Assembly (NCBI GenBank): GCA_938048755.1
Contig: CALIUG010000211.1
Coordinates: forward strand, 1 to 41,505
DNA from: an uncultured Alphaproteobacteria bacterium
Lineage (GTDB): Bacteria; Pseudomonadota; Alphaproteobacteria; SP197
Direction of reading: 5' to 3'
Length of the DNA: 41,505 nucleotides
Part shown: positions 18,529 through 25,519 of the stretch, in pieces
Numbering within the stretch: position 1 is the first letter of the stretch
Layout: every line of letters begins with the position of its first letter
Position numbers and translations under genes: made by a program
The notes under the pieces: generated by a model
The model's database searches: none
What the model was told of the DNA's origin: nothing
What the model saw: only the letters and a program-made list of their open reading frames with translations

Positions 18529-19017
18529 TCAGGAGCATTCAGAGCACGGTTCGGTGGGAAGGCCTCGGGCGATCCAGCCGGGACCATCTCCACTTCCAAG
18601 CATGCCTTCACCGACATCGAGAACCTGCGTGAAACCCCGATCACGCAACAGGTCGGCTGCGAACGCGGTACGCACGCCACCGGCGCAAATGAGGGCAATC
18701 GGACGGTTCCTGTCACCATTGGCGGCTTCAAGAATTTCAACGACGAAATCGAGATTGGGCACGCCCCAGTCGCTGTAGAGACTGACCAGCACAGCATCAG
18801 GAGGAATGCCGGTTTCTTCCCACTCCCCCTGCGTTCGGATGTCAATGATCAGGAGTTCATCTTCCTGGGCACGTTCCCAGGTATCCTGGGGTGTGATCAA
18901 TCCGGTTTCGTCGGCCTGGACTGCGGTTGAAAAGCAAACCAGGCACAGAACGAACAGAAGGGACGGGCCGGTGATGGCCCATCCCTTCCTGCTCGCGACC
19001 TCAAGAAAGGTCGTCAT
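18529..19017 (-). CDS. Exported rhodanese-domain protein
   Basis: 162 residues. After a basic start, residues about 12-35 (WAITGPSLLFVLCLVCFSTAVQA) form a signal peptide. The rhodanese domain shows DELLIIDIRTQGEWEETGIPPDAVLVSL and the active-site loop ICAGGVRTA with Cys111 followed by an Arg, then VLDVGEGMLGSGDGPGWIARGLP. The catalytic Cys and the Asp/Arg pair are present, so sulfur transfer from a sulfane donor to a thiophile is plausible in the periplasm. The protein ends in an additional CSEC, a vicinal pair that could bind metal or receive sulfur. It sits 5 bases after the cysteine-rich P460 gene, suggesting a shared transcript and a role in sulfur handling for that protein. Confidence 0.87.
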   Translation of the reverse strand: MTTFLEVASRKGWAITGPSLLFVLCLVCFSTAVQADETGLITPQDTWERAQEDELLIIDIRTQGEWEETGIPPDAVLVSLYSDWGVPNLDFVVEILEAANGDRNRPIALICAGGVRTAFAADLLRDRGFTQVLDVGEGMLGSGDGPGWIARGLPTEPCSECS

Positions 19018-19022
19018 GCCTC

Positions 19023-20873
19023 TTACATCCGGAACTCTTCGGGGATGAAGAGAACGGAGTCACGCTCTGCATAGACATGGCAGTCAATACAGAAGGCGAC
19101 ATCGCCCGAACCCGCACCGTTGGTGGTCCCGATAACGTTGCCGTTGGGCATCACCAGGGTATAGCGCCAGTCTTGGCTTTCGGCATCGAAGCCTGCAGGC
19201 ATCTTCTCCATGACAAAGAGCGGACCGGCAACCACAGTTCCCTTGCCCGAGACAGCAAAGCTGTCCTTGGCCAGGACCGTGCCGACCGGCAAGGCTGCAC
19301 CATCTTCATACTCGCCGTAACTTGCGGCACCATCGCCGTTGGCAATGTTGTTCACGAAGCGTCCACCGTGTGTGTAGGACTTGTAAGCCACAGTATTGAA
19401 CTGCTCCCAGGCACCATAGGAATCAGCGATCTCGAGCCCGCTGGCCGACATCAGGCCGGACTTGGCATAACCGGCATGAAGCTGACCCTTGATGCAGTCA
19501 TAGGCGGCCTGGGCCTCTTCGTTGGTGAGGTCGATATCGGCACCGGCACCGCAGGCGCCACAGCCACCGCACGCATCGCAACCGCCACAGCCGCCGCAGC
19601 CCGCGGCACAGGGATTACAGGCCGCGCAGGGCTTGCACGGATTGCACGCTGCGCAGGGATTGCAGCCACCACAGGCCGCTGCACAGGGGTTGCACGCACC
19701 GCAGGCTCCGCAAGCGCCACAGGCCGAGCAGGCTCCGCATGCGCTGCAGCCAGCAGCCCAGCCCGATGCCTCGGGAAGACTTGCGCCGCAGGCACCACAG
19801 CCACCGCACGCACCACAACCACCGCAGGGATTGCTGGACCACGCGATACGCGGCACTTCACAGCCTGAGTCATGCGCTGCTGCGCAAGGATTGCAGCCGC
19901 CACAGGCACCACAGGCCCCGCACGCTCCACAAGCGCCACATCCGCCACAGCTGGCAGCACACGGATTACAAGCACCACAGGCCGCTGCGCAGGGGTTGCA
20001 AGCAACACAGGCACCGCATGCGCCGCAGCCTGCAGCCATACCGGTCGCGACTGCGAGGTTCGCACCACAACCGCCGCAGCCGCCGCACGCGCCACAACCG
20101 GCTGCACAGGGATTGCAGGGATCACAGGCCGCGCAGGGGTTACAGCCACCGCATGCAGCTGCGCAGGGATTGCAGGCCGAGCAGGCGCCACAAGCGCTGC
20201 AGCCGGCAGCCATGCCGGTCGCTACTGCGAGGCTGGCACCGCATCCGCCACAACCACCGCACGCACCACAACCGGCCGCACAGGGATTGCAGGCATCACA
20301 TGCAGCACAAGGATTGCAGCCGCCACACGCTGCTGCGCAGGGATTGCATGCCGAGCAGGCACCACAAGCGCTGCAGCCCGCAGCCATGCCGGTCGCTACT
20401 GCAAGACTGGCGCCGCAGCCGCCACATGCACCGCAGCCGGCCGCACAGGGATTGCAGGCGTCACAGGCCGCACAAGGGTTGCAGGCACCGCACGCTGCCG
20501 CACAGGGATTGCAGGCCGAGCAGGCATCACAGCCGGCAGCCATGCCGGTCGCAACATCAAGACTTGCTCCGCAGCCGCCACAACCACCGCACGCGCCACA
20601 AGCACCACATCCTGCAGCGCAGGGATTGCAGGCACCACACGCTGCTGCACAGGGGTTACAGGCTGAACAGGCATCGCAGGCGCTACAGCCTGCCGCCAAC
20701 CCGGTGGGAGCCGGAACGGCCTCCGGGTTCGTTGCTGCGGGAGCCGCGTAGGTCGCATTCGACGATGCACGGCCACAAGGGACCGGCGTTGCGCCGATGG
20801 CGATCACCGCGCCTGCACCCATGACCGCGGGGAACACCGTGGTCGACAGCAGATTGCGCTTGAGTTGGAACAT
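19023..20873 (-). CDS. Exported protein with about 100-Cys CxxC-type repeats fused to a cytochrome P460 domain
   Basis: 616 residues, GGAGGC upstream of the ATG at 20871-20873. Residues 1-40 look like a signal peptide with an Ala/Gly-rich core. Residues 63-445 form six repeat blocks of 52, 52, 58, 58, 93 and about 70 residues, opening with CSACxACSACNPC-like units and, except the last, closing with a spacer like GASLAVATGMAAG (variants in blocks 1, 4 and 5). I count about 100 Cys there, almost all spaced C-x2-C, with Gly, Ala, Asn and Pro between. Residues about 446-616 match the cytochrome P460 family: HGGRFVNNIAN, GTVLAKDSFAV, GPLFVMEKMPAGFD, WRYTLVMPNG and the haem c site CIDCH at 595-599. 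P460 enzymes oxidise hydroxylamine or NO, or detoxify them; whether the Lys-haem crosslink exists is not decidable here. The Cys array could bind metals or Fe-S, or store sulfane sulfur. It reads with the rhodanese and cytochrome c. Confidence 0.9.
   Translation of the reverse strand: MFQLKRNLLSTTVFPAVMGAGAVIAIGATPVPCGRASSNATYAAPAATNPEAVPAPTGLAAGCSACDACSACNPCAAACGACNPCAAGCGACGACGGCGGCGASLDVATGMAAGCDACSACNPCAAACGACNPCAACDACNPCAAGCGACGGCGASLAVATGMAAGCSACGACSACNPCAAACGGCNPCAACDACNPCAAGCGACGGCGGCGASLAVATGMAAGCSACGACSACNPCAAACGGCNPCAACDPCNPCAAGCGACGGCGGCGANLAVATGMAAGCGACGACVACNPCAAACGACNPCAASCGGCGACGACGACGACGGCNPCAAAHDSGCEVPRIAWSSNPCGGCGACGGCGACGASLPEASGWAAGCSACGACSACGACGACGACNPCAAACGGCNPCAACNPCKPCAACNPCAAGCGGCGGCDACGGCGACGAGADIDLTNEEAQAAYDCIKGQLHAGYAKSGLMSASGLEIADSYGAWEQFNTVAYKSYTHGGRFVNNIANGDGAASYGEYEDGAALPVGTVLAKDSFAVSGKGTVVAGPLFVMEKMPAGFDAESQDWRYTLVMPNGNVIGTTNGAGSGDVAFCIDCHVYAERDSVLFIPEEFRM
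19539..20687 (-). repeat. Coding tandem repeat region (six Cys-rich blocks)
   Basis: This is the DNA encoding residues 63-445 of the P460 fusion protein. The blocks are 156, 156, 174, 174, 279 and about 210 bases and share the GASLxVATGMAAG boundary or a variant of it. On the plus strand the region is dominated by gca/acag-type triplets because nearly all Cys codons are TGC. Blocks 3 and 4 are nearly identical in protein, pointing to recent duplication; blocks 5 and 6 are longer and more diverged. Within blocks a second level of repetition exists (CNPCAA and CGACGGC units of 6 to 9 residues). Such an array is prone to copy-number change by slippage or recombination. Confidence 0.9.
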
Positions 20874-21009
20874 GGGTTGGGAAGCCTCCGGTTATCATGT
20901 TTGAACGTCACGACTTTGTGTCGGACGGACTGTCGCGAAGTCTGGAACACTTGCCCCTCGACAACAGCCCTCGATGCAAACCATATCCATTCCCCGCGAG
21001 GACAAACCA

Positions 21010-21915
21010 ATGAAAGGCTTTCACGTTCGTGTGAGACCGCAAGTTCTTGATACCCGCGCCCTTGCGGCGATTCTGGTCAGTCTGATGTTTGTGCTTCCCA
21101 CCGCATGGGCGGACGAGTCGGGAGCCGACGATCTGTACCTTGAGACCATCGAGATACCAGCGGGCCCGTTTATCGCCGGATCGGATCAGGCAGAACGGGA
21201 GACCGCTTATGCCCTGGACGAAGCTGCCTATGGTCACAGCATGACCCGGGAATGGGGCTGGTACAATGACGAACGTGACCGCCAAACCCTTGATCTGCCG
21301 ACCTATTTCATTACGAAGAACCTGATCACCCAGGCCGACTATGCGCGCTTCGTGGATGCCACCGGCCACCGAGCGCCCGATATCGACCAGGCAACATGGG
21401 ATGCCTATGGGTTGATCCACCCTTACGAGCGCACCCGTCCCTATGCCTGGGTCGATGGCGCACCGCCTCCCGACCGTCTGCATCACCCTGTGGTGCTGGT
21501 CAACCATGCCGATGCCCAGGCCTTTGCCGCATGGATGTCGGACATCACCGGCCAGACCTGGCGGTTACCCACTGAGCTTGAACTGGAGAAAGCCGCACGC
21601 GGCACCGATGGACGCCTGTTTCCATGGGGCGATGTCTGGGACCCGAATCGGTTGAACAGCCATGATGCGGGTCCCTTCGGGACCGTCCCCGTGGGGTCCT
21701 ATCCAGCCGGGGCCAGCCCGTTCGGCATGCTTGATGCCGTAGGGCAGGTGTTTGAATGGACAGCAGACGAGCAACGCCCCGGACGCTATTGGGTCAAGGG
21801 CGGCTCATGGGATGACAAAGGTTGCGGTGTCTGCCGGCCGGCATCGCACCATGGCCGGCCTGAGGGCATTCAGCACATTCTGATCGGCTTCAGATTGGTG
21901 CTGGAATCCTCATAG
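21010..21915 (+). CDS. Exported SUMF1/FGE-fold protein (formylglycine-generating-enzyme-like)
   Basis: 301 residues from the ATG at 21010, chosen over 20974 because GAGGA precedes it at the right distance. Residues about 1-34 form a signal peptide ending in PTAWA. The SUMF1 (C-type-lectin-like) domain follows: IPAGPFIAGS, YFITKNLITQADYARFVDATGH, VNHADAQAFAAWMSDITGQTWRLPTELELEKAARGTDGRLFPWGD, then GSYPAGASPFGMLDAVGQVFEWTAD, KGGSWDDKG and the end GFRLVLESS. True FGE uses two Cys in a C-x4-C-type copper site; here the only nearby pair is C272/C275, spaced C-x2-C, so canonical FGE activity is doubtful. It is divergent from the Cys-rich P460 gene across 136 bases and may modify or organise that protein in the periplasm (inference). 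Confidence 0.85.
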   Translation: MKGFHVRVRPQVLDTRALAAILVSLMFVLPTAWADESGADDLYLETIEIPAGPFIAGSDQAERETAYALDEAAYGHSMTREWGWYNDERDRQTLDLPTYFITKNLITQADYARFVDATGHRAPDIDQATWDAYGLIHPYERTRPYAWVDGAPPPDRLHHPVVLVNHADAQAFAAWMSDITGQTWRLPTELELEKAARGTDGRLFPWGDVWDPNRLNSHDAGPFGTVPVGSYPAGASPFGMLDAVGQVFEWTADEQRPGRYWVKGGSWDDKGCGVCRPASHHGRPEGIQHILIGFRLVLESS

Positions 21916-22220
21916 GCCGCCAGCGATATCATGGGACGCACGCCCGTCTCTTCGAGCCTGGCAAGACCGCGTTCTTCGGCCAAATCGTACGAGGTTGCGG
22001 CAGGCGCCGATTCCACGGGAATGCCTGCCAGGACCGGGTTGGGGTTCCAGGTCCGGGAATGAGGCAGGGTTACACCGGCGACAATGTCATGACTGCAAAC
22101 TTCCTGATCCATGCCGGCATAGGCTCGCGCCGGGGCATCATTTCCCCAAATCGCAGTAAGGGCCAGTGCCAGGGCACCAACAACAATCCATGCACCAAGA
22201 TGATCGGAGATCGTTCGCAT
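21870..22220 (-). CDS. Small exported protein, function unknown
   Basis: 116 residues from the ATG at 22218-22220. The N-terminus (MRTISDHLGAWIVVGALALALTAIWG) is a hydrophobic anchor or signal peptide. The rest is hydrophilic, with a Pro-rich centre (TLPHSRTWNPNPVLAGIP) and one Cys in MDQEVCSHD. I do not recognise a family. Its 3' end overlaps the 3' end of the convergent SUMF1-like gene by 46 bases. It is divergent from the DUF6969-like gene. Position inside the P460 neighbourhood and an export signal suggest membership of that group, but a role cannot be given. The reading frame extends further upstream without family support. Confidence 0.5.
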   Translation of the reverse strand: MRTISDHLGAWIVVGALALALTAIWGNDAPARAYAGMDQEVCSHDIVAGVTLPHSRTWNPNPVLAGIPVESAPAATSYDLAEERGLARLEETGVRPMISLAAYEDSSTNLKPIRMC

Positions 22221-22413
22221 CTGCGTGTTCCTTGTTCTTCCAGGCCTTACACGGGCCAGCAATGATCGGTCATACGCCGGCATGCGCCTTCTGGATCGCA
22301 GAGATGGTGATGACCGGCACATTTACGCAAACAACTTGGATCACCAGCAGTTGATGCAGGCCGCAGGGCTTCAGCCGGTTGAAAGCGCGGCTGCAAATCG
22401 CCATCCTCTCTGC

Positions 22414-23172
22414 ATGGCCAGTGCAACTCCATCGACGACACAGGTTCCGGCAGCGTCGGATATCCCGCCCCGCACAAAGCTCGAAGATCTCGACCGGGAG
22501 ACGCTCGAACGTATGCTGGAGGCGGGCAAGGATGTTCTGGAGTGCTATCGCGTCCTGAAGAAAACCAACGACAACATCGTTGGCGAGCTGCTGCGCGATA
22601 CCGGCACGTTCTATCAGTGGCAGCATTACCCCAAGGGCGACATCTTCGACCGGGACAGTCACAGCCAGTACTATTATCACGCCCACCCGAAGGATCAGCG
22701 TCCGGGAGAACACGGCCATTTCCACACCTTCAAACGTGCATCGGGCATGAAGCGCGGCGTCGAGCCGGTTCCCTATGATGGTGACGCAACCTGGCCGGTG
22801 GGCACCGATGCGCTGAGTCACCTGATCGCCATTTCCATGGACCCCAAGGGCTTTCCCATCGGCATGTTCACGGTCAACCGCTGGGTCACAAGCGAATCCT
22901 GGTACAAGGCGAGCGACGTGTGCGACATGGTCGATACCTACGAGATCGACCACGCCCGCCCGTCATGGCCGGTCAACCGTTGGATCACCGGCATGGTGGG
23001 TTTGTTCAGCCCCCTGGTGAAGGATCTGATCCGCGAGCGTGACCTGGCCCTTGAAATCCGCCGCAGCACCCATCCTGGCGATGTCTATGAAGACAAGGGG
23101 CTGGAGGTCACCTCGCAAAGCCCCATCTCGGTGGAAAAGCAGATCACCCGCCTGCGCGCGCTTCTGGCCTGA
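22414..23172 (+). CDS. DUF6969-like cytoplasmic protein
   Basis: 252 residues from the ATG at 22414. No signal peptide is present. The sequence begins with a helical region (TKLEDLDRETLERMLEAGKDVLECYRVLKKTNDN) and then has a His-rich core: QWQHYPKGDIFDRDSHSQYYYHAHP followed by GEHGHFHTFKR, then ALSHLIAISMDPKGFPIGMFTVNRWVT and a second VNRWITGM segment. The H-x-H patterns resemble metal-binding sites, but the reaction is unknown. The frame is open upstream to 22225 and a start at 22282 is possible; neither has a good Shine-Dalgarno sequence. My assignment to DUF6969 is from memory of the conserved motifs and should be checked. A strong terminator follows at 23263. Confidence 0.6.
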   Translation: MASATPSTTQVPAASDIPPRTKLEDLDRETLERMLEAGKDVLECYRVLKKTNDNIVGELLRDTGTFYQWQHYPKGDIFDRDSHSQYYYHAHPKDQRPGEHGHFHTFKRASGMKRGVEPVPYDGDATWPVGTDALSHLIAISMDPKGFPIGMFTVNRWVTSESWYKASDVCDMVDTYEIDHARPSWPVNRWITGMVGLFSPLVKDLIRERDLALEIRRSTHPGDVYEDKGLEVTSQSPISVEKQITRLRALLA

Positions 23173-23262
23173 GCCCGCCTCGACACGAGTCGGCCCTTCC
23201 CTTCCTTTATACGCACTGCGTCACAACGATGGCGTCGGCTTTGCCGAACCACGAAACAAATG

Positions 23263-23304
23263 CGCGCCGCCCTGGCGGGGAGACCAGGGGCGGCGCGTCT
23301 TTTT
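23263..23304 (+). terminator. Rho-independent terminator
   Basis: A G+C-rich hairpin pairs 23263-23275 with 23284-23297 (13 and 14 bases with one bulged base) around an 8-base loop, followed by TCTTTTT. It lies about 90 bases past the DUF6969-like gene and would end its transcript. The remaining 200 bases to the convergent class V aminotransferase gene (23305-23505) show no gene or other structure that I can support. Confidence 0.85.
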
Positions 23305-23505
23305 CGAACATCGTTGCCTGAGAGATCGAAGGCCGGGGACACAGCTTTCGATCTGGTATCGGGCTCGCTCGGGGGGAGTAAGCGGTCTGCCCGGTATCGG
23401 ACCATCTAGTCCGTCAACGACGTCCTATGGATTGGATATGTGGTTGCCGGATGCACGCGACAAGGTATGCAACGCATGCTCCCGACGATGTGATCGCTCG
23501 AAAGA

Positions 23506-24618
23506 TCAGCGTGAGGAAAGCCAGTCGAGATAACGCGCTATATCGTCGGCTGAATTGTAGAGATGCGTGGTGGCACGCAAGCGCCCGCTTCCGCTCCAAA
23601 GCAGGATCCCCGCGTCGCGCGCTTCCTTCTCCAGGGGTTCCGTATCGGCAACAGCGAACGAAACGCTGCTGCCCCGTTCGTTCCGGCTGGCTGGAGTCAC
23701 GACCTCCAGTCCCAACGCGACCAGACCTGCGTGAAGCGTGTCGACAAGATTTCCGGTATGAGCAGCAATCGACTCGATGCCGTAGTCCAAAAGGTAATCG
23801 AGGGACTCGTTCAGCAGATAGACGTCCAGATAGTTCGTGTTGCCGATCTCTGCACGGCGGGCATCGGCATGGGGTGTGTAGGACGTCTTGTCGGAAGTGA
23901 GCGAGCCGGACGCCCAACCGACATTGAGTGGTCGAAAATCCGGACGGCGCTCGCGGTTCCAGGCAAAGACGCCCAGATGCGGTGCGCAGAGAAACTTGTA
24001 TCCGCTGGAGACCGAAAAATCGGCAAGCCGTGCATCGACCGGCACCACGCCCAGGGCATGACTGATATCGAGCAGGAAGATGACATCACGTTCGGCAAGT
24101 GCCTCTGACATTGCCGCGACATCGAATTGCTGGCCGGTCAGTGATGTGACCTGGCTGAGATAAAGCAGGCGCGTGCGCGAATCGCAGGCATCGAGAAGGC
24201 CCTGGGGGTCGATGTACCAACCCTCACAGGGCACAACTCTGGGTTCAACTCCCAGGTCTGCAAGGCGTACCAGGCCGGCAAGTCCGGAGGCATAATCATT
24301 CTGCGACACGACAACGTTGTCGCCGGGCTGCCAGGTGATCGAGGAGAGAACCCGTCCGATGCCTTCGGACGCGTTGCCCAGAAAGGCGTGATCCTGGGCC
24401 GGAAGATGGGTGAGTTGCGCAATCTGCCGTTTGGCGCACTCCGCGATCTCCATATGCGCAACGTATCCTGGCTCTCCAGCCGCCTTGTCAGCCATGAAAC
24501 GCTCAAACGCGGCACGGTGCCGCACAAGCATCGGAGATTGACCGCCACTGGCCAGATGCACACGGCCGTCATCAAGACCAACAAAATCAGCCTTGGGTGC
24601 AGGCAGGGATTTGGCCAT
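23506..24618 (-). CDS. Class V pyridoxal-phosphate aminotransferase / cysteine-desulfurase-fold enzyme
   Basis: 370 residues from the ATG at 24616-24618, preceded by GGGAG at good spacing. Fold-type I features: GNASEGIGRVLSSI (about 81-94) for PLP phosphate, LLDISHALGVVPVD (about 182-195) with Asp184 and His187 stacking the cofactor, and SSGYKFLCAPHLG (about 204-216) with Lys208 as Schiff base. The C-terminal part has GNTNYLDVYLLNESLDYLLDYGIESI and the closing small domain. This group includes kynureninase-, isopenicillin-epimerase- and cysteine-desulfurase-like enzymes; no conserved desulfurase Cys loop is obvious, so the reaction is open. An IS5 element is inserted about 20 bases before the start, leaving only the ribosome-binding site, which may have cut the gene from its native promoter. 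Confidence 0.85.
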   Translation of the reverse strand: MAKSLPAPKADFVGLDDGRVHLASGGQSPMLVRHRAAFERFMADKAAGEPGYVAHMEIAECAKRQIAQLTHLPAQDHAFLGNASEGIGRVLSSITWQPGDNVVVSQNDYASGLAGLVRLADLGVEPRVVPCEGWYIDPQGLLDACDSRTRLLYLSQVTSLTGQQFDVAAMSEALAERDVIFLLDISHALGVVPVDARLADFSVSSGYKFLCAPHLGVFAWNRERRPDFRPLNVGWASGSLTSDKTSYTPHADARRAEIGNTNYLDVYLLNESLDYLLDYGIESIAAHTGNLVDTLHAGLVALGLEVVTPASRNERGSSVSFAVADTEPLEKEARDAGILLWSGSGRLRATTHLYNSADDIARYLDWLSSR

Positions 24619-24637
24619 GGCGATCACTCCCAAGTTG

Positions 24638-25399
24638 CTAGGCTGTGGACTCATAAACGCGTAGCCAGATTCGAATCGCCGCTAGCTTGACGAATGCAAG
24701 AAAATTTGCCGCTCGCTTCTCGTACCGCGTGGCTATGCGGCGGCAATGTTTGATTCGGTTGAAGAACCGCTCGACCAGGTTCCGATCGCGATAGAGAAAC
24801 GGGCTGAAGCAGATCGGATTACGCCGATTATGCAGAGGCGGTATGTTTGCCCAGGCACCGTTCGCAGCGACAAGAGACCTGATCGCATCCGAGTCATAGG
24901 CCTTGTCGGCCAGAAGCATCCCGTCCTCGGGTATATCGCCGAGAAGATCAGCTGCGCTCAGGCTGTCATGTTGATGCCCGGGCGTTAGGGCCAACTTAAT
25001 CGGCAAGCCGTTTGCGTCGACCACCGCATGGATCTTGGTCGTCAATCCGCCGCGGGACCGGCCAAGCTCTTCATCAGTGCCACGCTTGATGCACGTGGCG
25101 TGCTGGTGCGCCCGAACAATCGTGCTGTCAATCATCTGAACCTCGGCATGGTCGCGATGCGAGATGGCGATCAGGATGCGGTCCCAGACGCCTGCACATC
25201 GCCAGCGGACGAACCGGTTGTAACATGTCGTATAAGGGCCGTATCGTTCTGGAAGGTCGCGCCATGGCGCTCCCGATCTCAAAATCCAGAAGATGCCGTT
25301 CAGAAACCGCCTGTCGTCCACGCGTGGGACACCTCGCGGCTTGTAGGGCAAGACGGGTTTGATGAGACACCACTCGGCGTCAGTGAGTGCATAGCGCAT
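24638..25399 (-). CDS. IS5-family DDE transposase
   Basis: 253 residues from the ATG at 25397-25399 (MRYALTDAEWCLIKPVLP). The N-terminal helix-turn-helix/DUF4096-like part includes DDRRFLNGIFWILRSGAPWRDLPERYGPYTTCYNRFVRW. The catalytic triad is visible: Asp in MIDSTIVRAHQH, Asp in LLADKAYDSDAIR, and Glu in NLVERFFNRIKHCRRIATRYEK, where the Y-2-R-3-E-type signature is met by R-F-F-N-R-I-K. The frame is intact and near full length for one-ORF IS5 elements, so it could be active. The frame extends nine codons further upstream, but MRYALTDAEW is the usual start of this family. Confidence 0.93.
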   Translation of the reverse strand: MRYALTDAEWCLIKPVLPYKPRGVPRVDDRRFLNGIFWILRSGAPWRDLPERYGPYTTCYNRFVRWRCAGVWDRILIAISHRDHAEVQMIDSTIVRAHQHATCIKRGTDEELGRSRGGLTTKIHAVVDANGLPIKLALTPGHQHDSLSAADLLGDIPEDGMLLADKAYDSDAIRSLVAANGAWANIPPLHNRRNPICFSPFLYRDRNLVERFFNRIKHCRRIATRYEKRAANFLAFVKLAAIRIWLRVYESTA

Positions 25400-25474
25400 T
25401 TGGCCTCCTCCCTTTCGGCGCTTCAAAAGAGCGCGACCCGGCCCTTAGCAGCTTGGCGGCGAAAATCTACAGTT
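24638..25474 (-). mobile_element. IS5-family insertion sequence (approximate ends)
   Basis: A single DDE transposase gene fills this roughly 0.83-kb unit. The transposase stop (TAG) is formed at CTAG (24638-24641), which matches the YTAR-type target site favoured by IS5 relatives. Near the left end, CTGTGGACTC resembles the complement of the sequence near 25464-25472 (CTGTAGATTT), suggesting short imperfect inverted repeats. I could not find a clear matching target duplication on the right, so the right boundary is approximate and the element may be slightly decayed. The flank to the right is visibly more A+T-rich than the rest of the window. Confidence 0.65.
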
Positions 25475-25519
25475 GCAGCGCCTGCTCCAGGCAGGCACCC
25501 ATAGGTGACGAACTCAGCT

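Noticed and set aside
19539-20687. CRISPR-like or non-coding satellite interpretation of the repeats
   Set aside because: Unit lengths are multiples of three, no fixed repeat plus unique spacers occurs, and the array is in frame with flanking conserved domains.
19522-20751. A 409-codon plus-strand open frame of Gln/Pro/Ala repeats, and two others beside it
   Set aside because: They are complements of the Cys-rich coding repeat (TGC reads as GCA on the other strand). The minus-strand product has a signal peptide, a recognised P460 domain and a good ribosome site, so the others are shadows.
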